Source: HdN1 sp052035295 (GTDB lineage Bacteria > Pseudomonadota > Gammaproteobacteria > Pseudomonadales > Ketobacteraceae). From it: DNA of 64,000 bases. Under the pieces are notes generated by a model that searched no databases, had not been told where the DNA came from, and worked only from the letters and a program-made list of their open reading frames with translations. Positions 35,661 through 44,059 of this stretch are shown here, piece after piece. The DNA lies in contig JBPOHS010000027.1 of the NCBI GenBank assembly GCA_052035295.1, positions 39,480 through 103,479 of the forward strand, written 5' to 3'. Numbering within the stretch: the stretch's first letter is position 1; each line of letters begins with the position of its first letter. The position numbers and the translations under genes were made by a program.

Positions 35661-36668
35661 TTATAATCCGCATTGATTGTTCAGACAGTTGACGGCCTTG
35701 GTCAGAACAGCGACGGTCGCTGCAATGGTTTCCGGGATCATCACTTGTGCAGTCGCCTTGCGGGTCTGGTAGTCAGTCGCGTACAGGGGCTCCGGATGGC
35801 TATAAGCGATGCCGGCCAATTGCGTGATCAAGCCATTGATGCTCTCACGCGTGTTGTATTTGGCGAGTGCATTTTGTACACCTTCCATATTGGCAAACTG
35901 CTCGGAAGCGTAATGATCTTCTACCCAGGTTTCCCAGCCAGCGTGATTGTTGGCTGACGTAGACATCGTGTGATGTGGCTGACCGGCATCCGTCAGAAAG
36001 TGCAATGAGTAGCCTACCGTCTGGAAGGTCGGTTGCTTGCGGAACTCATCAAACCAGAATTGGCCAGCGTTGGACGAGGGCTGCCAGGGAATATCCTGGA
36101 AGTCGCGATAATGTTCATTCCAGTTGGAATAGGAGCCTTGGCGGTAATTTGCTTCCGTTGTATTGAAATCATTCTTCCACAGCTCGTTATTCCAGAGATA
36201 CACGGCAGCGAGCGTATCAATGTCGAAGGTCTCGCCTTTGCCAAGCGAGCCGTTGGGCGTGCGGGTCCGATAGTTGTAACCACCGTGCGCGTTTCCGTGT
36301 GCATCTTCGCCGCGTGACATGGTAATGAAGTGATGGTAAGCGTTATAGCCGACAATGGAATGCGCAAGGCCAAACACTGGCGCCGACCAATAGCCGCTCC
36401 ACCAGGCACCCAGATGCACGTCCTTGAAGCTATCCACGTCGTAACAGGCCTGACCCAGTGCATCGGCCGCATTGGCAGCATTGCCTTGTGCAGCAGACAC
36501 ATAAAAGTCATACGCCCGGCGCTCGTCAGCAGTCGCTCTTGATGAACCCATATAAGCCAGGGCATCCATGACAATCAGCTTGTGTGTAGGTTGTGACCAA
36601 GCCATGACATCGGCCGCACCCATGGCCAGAAAGGAACCTGCAACTGCTGAAAGCATCATCTTCATCAT
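35661..36668 (-). CDS. Secreted zinc-dependent phospholipase C-like protein
   Basis: A 335-residue protein with a signal peptide (MMKMMLSAVAGSFLAMGAAD...) whose predicted cleavage leaves Trp as residue 1 (VMA-WSQPTH). In Bacillus/Clostridium phosphatidylcholine-specific phospholipase C, the N-terminal Trp amino group binds zinc. Other matching ligands are HFLTDAGQPHH (HxxxD plus His) and HAGWE (HxxxE), in the order and spacing of the family, plus AHSIVGYN and a DVHLG-like His upstream. It would cleave phospholipid head groups or a related phosphodiester outside the cytoplasm. ATG 36668 follows AGGCGAG. It is the only gene on its transcript. Confidence 0.8.
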   Translation of the reverse strand: MMKMMLSAVAGSFLAMGAADVMAWSQPTHKLIVMDALAYMGSSRATADERRAYDFYVSAAQGNAANAADALGQACYDVDSFKDVHLGAWWSGYWSAPVFGLAHSIVGYNAYHHFITMSRGEDAHGNAHGGYNYRTRTPNGSLGKGETFDIDTLAAVYLWNNELWKNDFNTTEANYRQGSYSNWNEHYRDFQDIPWQPSSNAGQFWFDEFRKQPTFQTVGYSLHFLTDAGQPHHTMSTSANNHAGWETWVEDHYASEQFANMEGVQNALAKYNTRESINGLITQLAGIAYSHPEPLYATDYQTRKATAQVMIPETIAATVAVLTKAVNCLNNQCGL

Positions 36669-37019
36669 GAGAACTCGCCTTTTTTGAAATTTATTGTCTG
36701 GAAAGAGGTCATGTACCGTATCGGTCATCACATGGTCATAATTTACCCAATTGGATAACCCAACACTATTACAAAAATGTAACAGCATGACTGAACAGTC
36801 ATTTTCCGCACAAAACAAGTCATTGATATATCTATAAGCAAAAAGTTGCCTAACAATCGCCAGCGTTACAGAAACCAAACATTAACCCGCCAAAATCGCC
36901 CTCGCTTGGTTTCGGAACAAAGCATTACGTTCAAACCTAACTGGTTTGATACATGTCAACGCGGGACAATACCGTTACACTAGACTGGGTTCGTTGGCAC
37001 AATAACTAGAGGTTGCATA
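36669..37019. other. Divergent intergenic region between the phospholipase C-like gene and ydcH
   Basis: This 351-base AT-rich stretch holds both promoters. It contains a perfect inverted repeat at 36931-36949 (separate entry) and the ydcH ribosome site AGAGG. I could not pick out a convincing -35/-10 pair and see no gene. Confidence 0.5.
36931..36949. promoter_or_regulatory. Inverted repeat, possible operator upstream of ydcH
   Basis: TCAAACC and GGTTTGA form perfect 7-base arms around TAACT, 71 bases before the ydcH start. The half-site CAAAC/GTTTG resembles the site at 39562-39575. Confidence 0.4.
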
Positions 37020-37259
37020 ATGTCACTTGAAAAACACAACTTGATCACTGAGTTCCCGGAACACAAGGACCGCATTCATCAGTTGAAAGTAGATAACCAG
37101 CACTTCTCCCGGCTGTTCAGCGAATATCACGATCTCGATCACGAAGTGTTGCGCATCGAGCAAGGTATCGATAACACCTCGGATGACTATCTGGAAGAGA
37201 AGAAGAAACAACGTCTGAATCTGAAGGATCAGCTGTACAAGATGATTCTCGAAGCGTGA
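37020..37259 (+). CDS. YdcH family small protein (DUF465)
   Basis: A 79-residue, fully helical, highly charged protein without membrane segment, with the typical YdcH-family pattern: HNLITEFPEHKDRIHQL, HFSRLFSEYHDLDHEV and a C-terminal LKKQRLNLKDQLYKML-like helix. Function of the family is unknown. It is preceded by AGAGG, stands alone and ends with an intrinsic terminator. Confidence 0.92.
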   Translation: MSLEKHNLITEFPEHKDRIHQLKVDNQHFSRLFSEYHDLDHEVLRIEQGIDNTSDDYLEEKKKQRLNLKDQLYKMILEA

Positions 37260-37280
37260 GCTTCAATGGGATTTAAAACA

Positions 37281-37312
37281 AAAAGGGCTGCCATGCAGCC
37301 CTTTTTGTTTTT
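37281..37312 (+). terminator. Rho-independent terminator of the YdcH gene
   Basis: Arms AAAAGGGCTGC and GCAGCCCTTTTT around a CAT loop, followed by GTTTTTT, 22 bases after the stop. Confidence 0.92.
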
Positions 37313-37460
37313 TAAACTATTGTGTTGCGGTCACGCACTCACGCCGGCAGGCTTGGGCACTGATTAACGTCGTTGCTGAAGCGCATACCAGAACTCACAT
37401 AGACCACTCATGGTGGTTCTGGCAAAAAGACAACACTGAAAATGCTGCGCCCACAAACAC

Positions 37461-37486
37461 AAAAGCCCGGTCAAGACCGGGCTTTT
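37461..37486 (-). terminator. Rho-independent terminator of etfBA
   Basis: Arms AAAAGCCCGGT and ACCGGGCTTTT around CAAG, with A/T runs on both sides, 21 bases after the etfA stop on the minus strand. Confidence 0.9.
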
Positions 37487-37506
37487 GTTCTGGATCAAGC
37501 CGAAAC

Positions 37507-38436
37507 TTAAACCAGTTTTTCCAGTGCAGGAACCGCTTCAAACAGGTCAGCAACCAGACCGTAGTCTGCTACCTGGAAGATAGGTGCTTCTGCGTCCTTG
37601 TTGATGGCAACAATGACTTTACTGTCCTTCATACCTGCCAGATGCTGAATCGCACCGGAGATACCCACGGCGACATAGAGCTCAGGAGCAACGATCTTGC
37701 CGGTCTGACCAACCTGCATGTCGTTGGGAGCAAAGCCCGCGTCAACAGCAGCGCGTGATGCGCCAACCGCAGCGCCCAGTTTGTCGGCAACGGCTTCAAT
37801 GATCTTGAAGTTGTCGCTTGAACCCATGCCACGACCGCCAGAAACGACGATACGCGCAGCCGTCAGCTCAGGACGGTCAGACTTGGCCAGCTCTTCACCG
37901 ATGAACTTGGAAATGCCGGCATCTTTGCCGCCACCCACGTTTTCGATGGCAGCCGAACCACCTTCCGCTTTTACTCCGTCAAACGCAGTTGCGCGAACGG
38001 TGATCACCTTGATGGCATCACTGCTTTGCACGGTAGCAATCGCGTTGCCGGCGTAGAAAGGACGTTTGAAAGTGTCAGCACTGACAACACCGCTGATCTC
38101 GGAGATCATTTGTGAGTCGAGGAGAGCAGCAGTACGCGGCAGGAAGTTCTTGCCGGTAGTAGTAGCAGGCGCCAGGATATGGCTGTAAGCCTTGCCGACT
38201 TCTGCCACCAGCACAGAAACGTTTTCAGCCAGTTGGTTGGCAAAAGAGGCATCATCGGCGACCAGGACCTTGGCGACGCCTTCGATTTTTGCAGCCGCTT
38301 GTGCAGCTGCACCGCAATTGTGACCAGCAACGAGCAGATGGATGTCACCGCCAATGGCTTTGGCAGCGGCAACGGTATTCAGCGTTGCGCCTTTGACGCT
38401 GCTGTTATCGTGTTCAACGTAAACGAGAATGCTCAT
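37507..38436 (-). CDS. etfA: Electron transfer flavoprotein alpha subunit
   Basis: A 309-residue protein with the C-terminal ETF-alpha FAD-binding domain (GRGMGSSDNFK, then the family stretch GQTGKIVAPELYVAVGISGAIQH and INKDAEAPIFQVADYGLVAD). It holds the FAD that accepts electrons from acyl-CoA dehydrogenases and passes them to ETF:ubiquinone oxidoreductase. It follows etfB with the stop and start overlapping as TAATG, so the subunits are translationally coupled. The ubiquinone oxidoreductase gene is not in the window. Confidence 0.97.
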   Translation of the reverse strand: MSILVYVEHDNSSVKGATLNTVAAAKAIGGDIHLLVAGHNCGAAAQAAAKIEGVAKVLVADDASFANQLAENVSVLVAEVGKAYSHILAPATTTGKNFLPRTAALLDSQMISEISGVVSADTFKRPFYAGNAIATVQSSDAIKVITVRATAFDGVKAEGGSAAIENVGGGKDAGISKFIGEELAKSDRPELTAARIVVSGGRGMGSSDNFKIIEAVADKLGAAVGASRAAVDAGFAPNDMQVGQTGKIVAPELYVAVGISGAIQHLAGMKDSKVIVAINKDAEAPIFQVADYGLVADLFEAVPALEKLV

Positions 38437-39185
38437 TAGATCACCTTCGCTTCATTCTTGAGTTTTTCAACCAGTTCTTCGACGCTCGCAACCTTGATGC
38501 CGGCCTTGCGCTCAGAGGGCGCTTCAACCTTCAGGGTCTTGATGCGCGGCTTGACATCGACGCCGAGTGCTTCTGGCGTTTTGGTATCAAGCGGCTTTTT
38601 CTTGGCCTTCATGATGTTGGGCAGAGACGCATAACGCGGCTCGTTCAAGCGAAGGTCGGTCGTAACGATGGCCGGAAGGGCCAGCTCAACCGTTTGCAGA
38701 CCACCGTCGATTTCGCGAACAACGGTCAACTTACCGCCGGCGATTTCAACTTTGGAAGCGTTCGTTCCTTGGGCGATACCCGCCAGGGCAGCCAGCATCT
38801 GGCCAGTCTGGTTGTTATCACCATCAATGGATTGTTTGCCGAGGATGATCAGGTCAGGCTTTTCCTGGTCAACGATGGCTTTCAGGAGCTTGGCAACGCC
38901 CAGCGGCTGAACAGCTTCGTTGGTTTCGACCAGAATGCCGCGGTCTGCACCCAGCGCCAGTGCAGTGCGGATCTGCTCTTGGGCTTCCTTGGGACCAATC
39001 GACACAGCTACGATTTCTTTGGCAACCCCTTTCTCTTTCAGGCGAACCGCTTCTTCGATAGCGATTTCGCAGAAAGGGTTCAGAGCCATCTTGACGTTGT
39101 TAAGATCAACATCAGTGTTATCCGGCTTGACCCGCACTTTGACGTTGTAATCTACAACTCGTTTGACAGCGACAAGAACCTTCAT
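38436..39185 (-). CDS. etfB: Electron transfer flavoprotein beta subunit
   Basis: A 249-residue protein with typical ETF-beta sequence: MKVLVAVKRVVDYNVKVRVK at the start, MALNPFCEIAIEEAVRLKEKG and the signature region LADVDLGKQSIDGDNNQTGQ-like segment (here GKQSIDGDNNQTGQ). With EtfA it forms the soluble electron carrier for beta-oxidation and amino-acid dehydrogenases. First gene of the operon; its promoter lies in the region 39186-39679, where inverted repeats suggest fatty-acid-responsive control. Confidence 0.97.
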   Translation of the reverse strand: MKVLVAVKRVVDYNVKVRVKPDNTDVDLNNVKMALNPFCEIAIEEAVRLKEKGVAKEIVAVSIGPKEAQEQIRTALALGADRGILVETNEAVQPLGVAKLLKAIVDQEKPDLIILGKQSIDGDNNQTGQMLAALAGIAQGTNASKVEIAGGKLTVVREIDGGLQTVELALPAIVTTDLRLNEPRYASLPNIMKAKKKPLDTKTPEALGVDVKPRIKTLKVEAPSERKAGIKVASVEELVEKLKNEAKVI

Positions 39186-39232
39186 GTAATCCTCGGCGTA
39201 TGACTAGGTGTGAATAGATGGCAAGACGACCG

Positions 39233-39259
39233 ACCGTTTCCCGAGACAAAACAAACGGT
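39233..39259 (-). promoter_or_regulatory. Inverted repeat upstream of etfB
   Basis: ACCGTTT (39233-39239) and AAACGGT (39253-39259) are perfect 7-base arms 13 bases apart, close to where the etfB promoter should be. Confidence 0.4.
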
Positions 39260-39561
39260 TAGACTCAGGCTTACCCGACTGGAACTGCTCCGGGGTAAAA
39301 AGGCAATCAAAGCCCCTACCGCTAGGGCGGTCGGTATCTTGCCGATTTATGGAATCAAGGTCAATAGCAATTCAGCCCCGTACGAAGGCGTGATCGGCCA
39401 ATCTGCGCGCGGCAACTCATCTTGCTGATATAAAAGGAAATAGGACAGGAGCAAGCGACAGTTTAGCCAACGTCGACGAAAAAGCGAGAGGCTTGGCGCA
39501 AAACCCGCAAAAATTCGCAATAGACGGCCTTTGCGCTGCGATATACTGGCGTCCGGCCATT

Positions 39562-39575
39562 CAAACGGTCGTTTG
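39562..39575. promoter_or_regulatory. PsrA-type palindrome CAAAC-N4-GTTTG
   Basis: CAAACGGTCGTTTG is a 14-base perfect palindrome apart from its central pair and fits the published PsrA consensus (C/G)AAAC N2-4 GTTT(G/C). PsrA is a TetR-type repressor released by long-chain fatty acids and controls etf genes in Pseudomonas. The site is 105 bases before the chalcone-isomerase-like gene and 377 from etfB, so it may serve the former more than the latter. Confidence 0.5.
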
Positions 39576-39679
39576 CCATCCGGAGGACACCAGCGCGGTC
39601 CTGGCGGTCAATGATTGACCACAAGGAAGGCCCGCTGCCTCAGTCATAACAACAGCAGTAGAAATGAGGTTTAAGGATT

Positions 39680-40246
39680 ATGAAACGTGCTCTTGCTATC
39701 GCTTCCCTTCTGTTCGCCGCGTCTTCAGCTTCGGCACTCGACATTGGGGGAATCACGCTGCCTGATACCCTGCCGGTGGCCGGCCAGGAACTCAAACTGA
39801 ATGGTGCCGGCATCCGCGAAAAGTGGATGTTCGATCTCTATGTCGGTGGACTGTATCTGCAGGCTTCCAGCCAGGACCCCAAAGCAGTGTTGGCGGCCGA
39901 TGAGAGTCAAGCCATCCGCCTTCATATCATTTCCAGCAAAATCACCAGCGAAAAAATGATTGGCGCCACCACCGAAGGCTTTGAAAAATCGCTCGGCGGC
40001 AAGACTGATGCACTGAAACCGAAAATCGATGAATTCATTGCTACCTTCAAGGAAGAAATCAAGGTAGGCGACGTCTTTGATTTGAGCTATGTCAAAGGTG
40101 AAGGCGTTCATGTGTCGAAAAACGGCAAGGCCATCAAGACCATTGCCGGCCTGGATTTCAAACATGCCCTGTATGGCATCTGGCTGAGTGACAATCCAGC
40201 CCAGGATTCACTCAAGAGTGAAATGCTCGGCCAATCCGCAGATTGA
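39680..40246 (+). CDS. Periplasmic chalcone-isomerase-fold protein (copy 1)
   Basis: A 188-residue protein with a signal peptide (cleavage near SSASA-LD) and the chalcone isomerase-like domain: LKLNGAGIREKWMFDLYVGGLYL, IRLHIISSKIT, FKEEIKVGDVFDLSYV, and GIWLSDNPAQDSLK at the end. Bacterial members of this fold do not make flavonoids; some bind fatty acids and their role is not settled. A paralogue sits at 45008-45580. Its promoter region has a PsrA-type palindrome, which would tie it to fatty acids. Start ATG 39680 lies after AAGGATT. Confidence 0.88.
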   Translation: MKRALAIASLLFAASSASALDIGGITLPDTLPVAGQELKLNGAGIREKWMFDLYVGGLYLQASSQDPKAVLAADESQAIRLHIISSKITSEKMIGATTEGFEKSLGGKTDALKPKIDEFIATFKEEIKVGDVFDLSYVKGEGVHVSKNGKAIKTIAGLDFKHALYGIWLSDNPAQDSLKSEMLGQSAD

Positions 40247-40254
40247 TCCCCTTT

Positions 40255-40286
40255 GTTATGGCGCCCCTTGTGGTGGGCGCCATAAC
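40255..40286 (+). terminator. Hairpin after the chalcone-isomerase-like gene
   Basis: A perfect 11-base stem GTTATGGCGCC/GGCGCCATAAC (40255-40265 with 40276-40286) around a 10-base loop, 9 bases after the stop. No T tract follows, so it may be only a weak or factor-dependent terminator. Confidence 0.5.
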
Positions 40287-40430
40287 GGTCGTACTGCACC
40301 CCCGCGCACAGCCCATCGCATTGGTACGCCCGCTCCGCTCCGTAATGAAAACTTAATACGGCTGTCACCGGCCTGACATACCTAAAAGTCAATCTTCTGC
40401 ATGTACCCATCATCCACCCGGAGTATGTAC

Positions 40431-41207
40431 ATGCTGCACGAACTTTCCCGTGAAGCCGCAGAAAAAAGCACGCTGGCCCCCCGCCTTTACGCCGACATCA
40501 TTACCCGTATTGAAGATATTCGTCAGGCGCAACGACTGCGCTACGAAACCTTCTGCGAAGAATATGCGGTAACGCTGCCTGTCAACGGCTACTGGCAGGG
40601 CCATCCCATCGACGTCGACGAATTCGACGATCATTGCCTGCACTTTGTTGTTCGCGAAACGGTGACCAACGATATCGTTGGCTACACGCGCGCGCTGACC
40701 TGTGAAAAAGCCAGAGAGATCGGTGATTTCTACTCTTCACATGAGTTTGATCTGGATGCGGTCACACGCTTGCCAGGAAAATTCCTGGAAATTGGTCGCA
40801 CCTGCATCCGCAAGGATTATCGGAATGGCGCCACTATCGCTGTATTGTGGGGCAAGCTGGCACAGCACCTCTTACAAAATGGCTACCACTACCTGTTTGG
40901 CTGCGCATCGATTTCGCTTGCTGACGGCGGGATGCAGTATTCCGCGATCATGAATGCTGTGCGCAGCAAACACCTGTCACCAGAAGACCGCCGCGTCGTT
41001 CCGCGCTTGCCGCTGACGGTCAGTGGGTCTGAAGGTTTGTCTGCCCTGTTCCCTCCCCTGCTCAAGGCTTACACACGTATGGGCGCCAAAATTTGTGGTG
41101 AGGCCTGCTGGGATCCTGACTTCAATGTGGCAGATGTGTTTGTGCTGCTGGAAACAGCGGACCTCAATGAACGCTATGCCAGGCATTTCCTGAAAGCGGC
41201 GGAATGA
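40431..41207 (+). CDS. olsB: Ornithine N-acyltransferase-like protein (OlsB family)
   Basis: About 258 residues with a GNAT/autoinducer-synthase-like acyltransferase fold: RLRYETFCEEYAV near the start, then LEIGRTCIRKDYRNGATI and LFGCASISLADGG. This is the OlsB/hemolysin-type family that links a 3-hydroxyacyl chain to the amino group of ornithine, the first step in ornithine lipids. The overlapping downstream gene encodes an OlsA-type acyltransferase, which completes the pathway. ATG 40431 has CCGGAG at ideal spacing; ATG codons at 40401 and 40425 are alternatives. The same family also includes exosortase/PEP-CTERM-linked acyltransferases, which I consider less likely because of olsA. Confidence 0.8.
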   Translation: MLHELSREAAEKSTLAPRLYADIITRIEDIRQAQRLRYETFCEEYAVTLPVNGYWQGHPIDVDEFDDHCLHFVVRETVTNDIVGYTRALTCEKAREIGDFYSSHEFDLDAVTRLPGKFLEIGRTCIRKDYRNGATIAVLWGKLAQHLLQNGYHYLFGCASISLADGGMQYSAIMNAVRSKHLSPEDRRVVPRLPLTVSGSEGLSALFPPLLKAYTRMGAKICGEACWDPDFNVADVFVLLETADLNERYARHFLKAAE

Positions 41208-42028
41208 ACGCACCGGGAGCAGACACCGTGGCATTATTGCGACGCCTCTGGCGTACTTCGCTTATCGTCACCCACCTGTCATTAGGATTGGCGCTGTTGG
41301 TCATCACGGGCGCTGTATGGCGCCCGCATTCGGCGCTGGTGAAGAAAACCAAACAATGGTGGCTGGCACGCATTCCCGAAATTCTCGGAATGCAAATCAG
41401 CGTGAACGGGGCACTGCCCCGTCATGATGATCTGCCGTTGCTACTGGTGTCGAACCATGTGTCCTGGATTGACATCCCACTGATCGGTGGCGTTACGCCC
41501 ACCTGTTTCATTTCCAAGGCGGAAGTCGCGCGCTGGCCGGTTATTGGAACGTTGGCCGCCAAGGCGGGAACGCTGTTCATCCGCAGGGGATCAGGCGATA
41601 CCGACGCGGTCGCATTGACGATGGCTGATACGCTGAAACAGCGACGTTCAATCCTGTTTTTTCCAGAGGGTACGACAACCGATGGTTCAACGCTGAAGCG
41701 CTTGCATACCAAGCTGTTCAAGGTTTGCCAACATCACCCGGTGACCGTTCAGCCTGTCGTCATTCGTTACTGGACGCTCGCTGGCGAGAATCCGGTGCCG
41801 TTCATCGGTGATGATGAATTTACCCGCCATTTATGGAACATGATGGGGCACCCACAGCTGTTTGCAGCCATCGAGGTCTTGCCGCGTTTTCAACTTGAAC
41901 CGGAGTCGATGTACGAGCAAATTTCACGGATGGAAAATGCCATGCGTGACACGCTTCATCAATACGCACCTCCTCAGACGCCAGCAGCGTTGCCTCTGGC
42001 GGTACCAGGAGCGAGCATAGCACTCTGA
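41204..42028 (+). CDS. olsA: 1-acyl-glycerol-3-phosphate/lyso-ornithine lipid O-acyltransferase (OlsA family)
   Basis: A 274-residue membrane-associated acyltransferase (PlsC superfamily). An N-terminal hydrophobic helix (LIVTHLSLGLALLVITGAVW) is followed by the catalytic motif NHVSWIDIP (HxxxxD) and by the substrate motif FFPEGTTTDG. It begins inside the stop of olsB (ATGA), so the two act together; it would add the second acyl chain to lyso-ornithine lipid. It may also acylate glycerol-3-phosphate species. It ends 41 bases before the convergent carboxypeptidase gene. Confidence 0.85.
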   Translation: MNAPGADTVALLRRLWRTSLIVTHLSLGLALLVITGAVWRPHSALVKKTKQWWLARIPEILGMQISVNGALPRHDDLPLLLVSNHVSWIDIPLIGGVTPTCFISKAEVARWPVIGTLAAKAGTLFIRRGSGDTDAVALTMADTLKQRRSILFFPEGTTTDGSTLKRLHTKLFKVCQHHPVTVQPVVIRYWTLAGENPVPFIGDDEFTRHLWNMMGHPQLFAAIEVLPRFQLEPESMYEQISRMENAMRDTLHQYAPPQTPAALPLAVPGASIAL

Positions 42029-42069
42029 TACGTGCGCCTGCGCCGCTCCCACACCTATTCAGCAGATTT

Positions 42070-43116
42070 TCAACTGATTAACGCCGGGCCTCGGTACCAG
42101 TATTCGATGGCCTGGTGCATCCATTCATCGCGTGTTTCCCGCCCGGGCATCCACTGCTCGTGTCGGCGCGCCGCCCGCATCAGGAAATCCATGAAACACT
42201 GATGTCGACGCAATACGCGCTCATGGCGATGAGGCATGACCGGATTGAAAATTCCCATGGCATTGAACATCTGGCGGGGATTCTTGCGAACCCACATCCA
42301 TGAACCCATTTCCAGCGTCAATGGCAGATAGACACCAGCACGCTGCTGCATTTTCTCGCGATAGGTGTAATCCCAAAAATCACCATGCGTGGTATAGCTG
42401 GTCGATTGCGGTTCGATGATATAAAACGAATAACTGCCGTGATTGCGCTGAAACAGCTGCTGCAAGGCAAACACTTCACCGATATGCTCGAAGGGATCGG
42501 CCGTAAAGGCATAGGGAAACCAGATACGATCGTGATGCCCGAATCCGGAATGGCAATCCAGCGACACCACAAAGCGGGACGTTTGCAGGACCGACTGTAC
42601 GTAGTCAAAAACGGCCTGATTTTCAATTTGCATGGGCTGGCCCTTGCGACCACGATACCAGGGAAGATAACGTGATAGTCGGTGACCGCCCAGCATCATG
42701 GACACCCGCCCCTGGGCATCGATCGGGGCGTTGCGCATCAGGTCAACACCCTGCGCGTTACTTCGCCGGCGCTTCAACATGCCGCCCGGATTCATCAACG
42801 GAATGAAAACAACCCGCAGATCGGCAAGCAGGTGTTCCAGTGTGTCATCCCATTGCAGGCGTTCAAACAGGGTTTGCATGAAGGCGAGCAGCACCTGTGT
42901 ACCGATACGTTCCACACCGTGCACACCGCCAACGAAAATGACCGTCGGCGCGTCAGGCGCAGTGGAACCCATTTCAAATCGGTAAAGGGGGAGAACTTCA
43001 TCCTTGTACGCAATTTCCGTCAGTATAGCGACGCGACAACGGCTGTCGTGCACCTCGGCCCAACGATCCAGTTGATACAGTTCGGGCAAGCCTTTCAATA
43101 CACGTTCCGATCGCAC
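42070..43116 (-). CDS. M14 family zinc carboxypeptidase-like protein
   Basis: A 348-residue protein with the M14 zinc-binding motif in VGGVHGVERIG (HxxE) and a third ligand in VSLDCHSGFGHHD; an active-site glutamate may be in LTLEMGSW near residue 270. Such enzymes remove C-terminal amino acids or amide-linked groups; some, like succinylglutamate desuccinylase, act on small substrates. There is no signal peptide, so it should be cytoplasmic. The start is GTG at 43116, with GGAGG 9 bases upstream; no in-frame ATG fits. Substrate unknown. It is convergent with olsA. Confidence 0.82.
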   Translation of the reverse strand: MRSERVLKGLPELYQLDRWAEVHDSRCRVAILTEIAYKDEVLPLYRFEMGSTAPDAPTVIFVGGVHGVERIGTQVLLAFMQTLFERLQWDDTLEHLLADLRVVFIPLMNPGGMLKRRRSNAQGVDLMRNAPIDAQGRVSMMLGGHRLSRYLPWYRGRKGQPMQIENQAVFDYVQSVLQTSRFVVSLDCHSGFGHHDRIWFPYAFTADPFEHIGEVFALQQLFQRNHGSYSFYIIEPQSTSYTTHGDFWDYTYREKMQQRAGVYLPLTLEMGSWMWVRKNPRQMFNAMGIFNPVMPHRHERVLRRHQCFMDFLMRAARRHEQWMPGRETRDEWMHQAIEYWYRGPALIS

Positions 43117-43201
43117 CAGCCATTTCCTCCGCCTTGCAACTCAACATGCCAATCAATGGATTTACTACAGTTTTATTTCATGACGATGACAGAGGGCACC
43201 A

Positions 43202-43849
43202 TCAGAAGCACACCCCGGTGCCACCCAGTCCACAGTATCCACCGGGATTTTTGGACAGATACTGTTGATGATAGTCTTCTGCGTAATAAAAGGGTGAAGC
43301 CGATTTGATTTCTGTCGTAATCGTTCCCAGCCCTTGCAGATGGAGCTGTTTCTGGAAATGCTCTCGTGAGGCGTCGATGATGCGACGTTGTTCTTCGTTG
43401 GCAAAGTAGATGCCGGATCGATATTGCGTGCCGATATCGTTACCTTGCCGCATTCCCTGGGTAGGATCGTGACTTTCCCAGAACACTTTCAGCAGAGTTT
43501 CCAGACTGGTTTTGGCAGTATCAAAAACGACTTTGACGACTTCGTCATGGCCGGTCTGACCCGAACAAACCTCTTCATAGGTGGGATTGGGGGTGTAGCC
43601 CGCGCTGTAACCCACTGCCGTGGTATAGACGCCGGGCTGCGTCCAGAAGCGCTTTTCCGCGCCCCAAAAACATCCCAAGCCCACGATGATTTCGTCCATG
43701 CCTGTGGGGAAAGGCGGACGCAATGGGGATCCCAGCACATGGTGGTGATCGGCGACCGGCATCGACGCCGTTCTTCCAGGCAAGGCAGCGTCTGGCGTTA
43801 CCATGGTGGACTTCATTTTGTATTTCATCGAGGTAAACAAATCAAACAT
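43202..43849 (-). CDS. msrA: Peptide methionine (S)-S-oxide reductase
   Basis: A 215-residue protein with the MsrA active site GLGCFWGAEKRF (nucleophilic Cys) and resolving cysteines in the C-terminal tail ending YCGLGGTGVCF. Other family stretches are YSAGYTPNPTYEEVCSGQTGHDEVV and YRSGIYF. It reduces methionine-S-sulfoxide in proteins with thioredoxin. ATG 43849 is chosen because GGGAGAG precedes it and the protein length then matches E. coli MsrA (about 212); an open frame continues further upstream without family similarity. The gene is divergent from the SDR gene. Confidence 0.95.
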   Translation of the reverse strand: MFDLFTSMKYKMKSTMVTPDAALPGRTASMPVADHHHVLGSPLRPPFPTGMDEIIVGLGCFWGAEKRFWTQPGVYTTAVGYSAGYTPNPTYEEVCSGQTGHDEVVKVVFDTAKTSLETLLKVFWESHDPTQGMRQGNDIGTQYRSGIYFANEEQRRIIDASREHFQKQLHLQGLGTITTEIKSASPFYYAEDYHQQYLSKNPGGYCGLGGTGVCF

Positions 43850-44059
43850 GAGCACTCTCCCGAATAAGCTTTTTGCTAAAAACCCTTGTTGAATTGTGCC
43901 CATTGACGGACACCCTGTGTTGCACCGATGCGTCGCTTGGCAGCTTCCACCATTGGCTACATTCGTTAATTGGCAGCATTCTTTCTCGATAGTACCGCAG
44001 TCGTCACAAAATCGATTATCTTGTTGAGACCACTCTCGCTGAAGAACATTGGTCGCAAC

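Larger units (their letters stand above)
39186..39679. other. Divergent intergenic region between etfB and the chalcone-isomerase-like gene
   Basis: This 494-base region holds the etfBA promoter and that of the plus-strand gene. It contains an inverted repeat ACCGTTT/AAACGGT (39233-39239 with 39253-39259), 48-74 bases before etfB, and a perfect palindrome at 39562-39575 (separate entry). An open frame at 39210-39428 has no convincing product. Confidence 0.6.

Noticed and set aside
39210..39428. 72-codon frame upstream of the chalcone-isomerase-like gene
   Set aside because: No ribosome site, no family resemblance, and it sits on the etfB promoter region.
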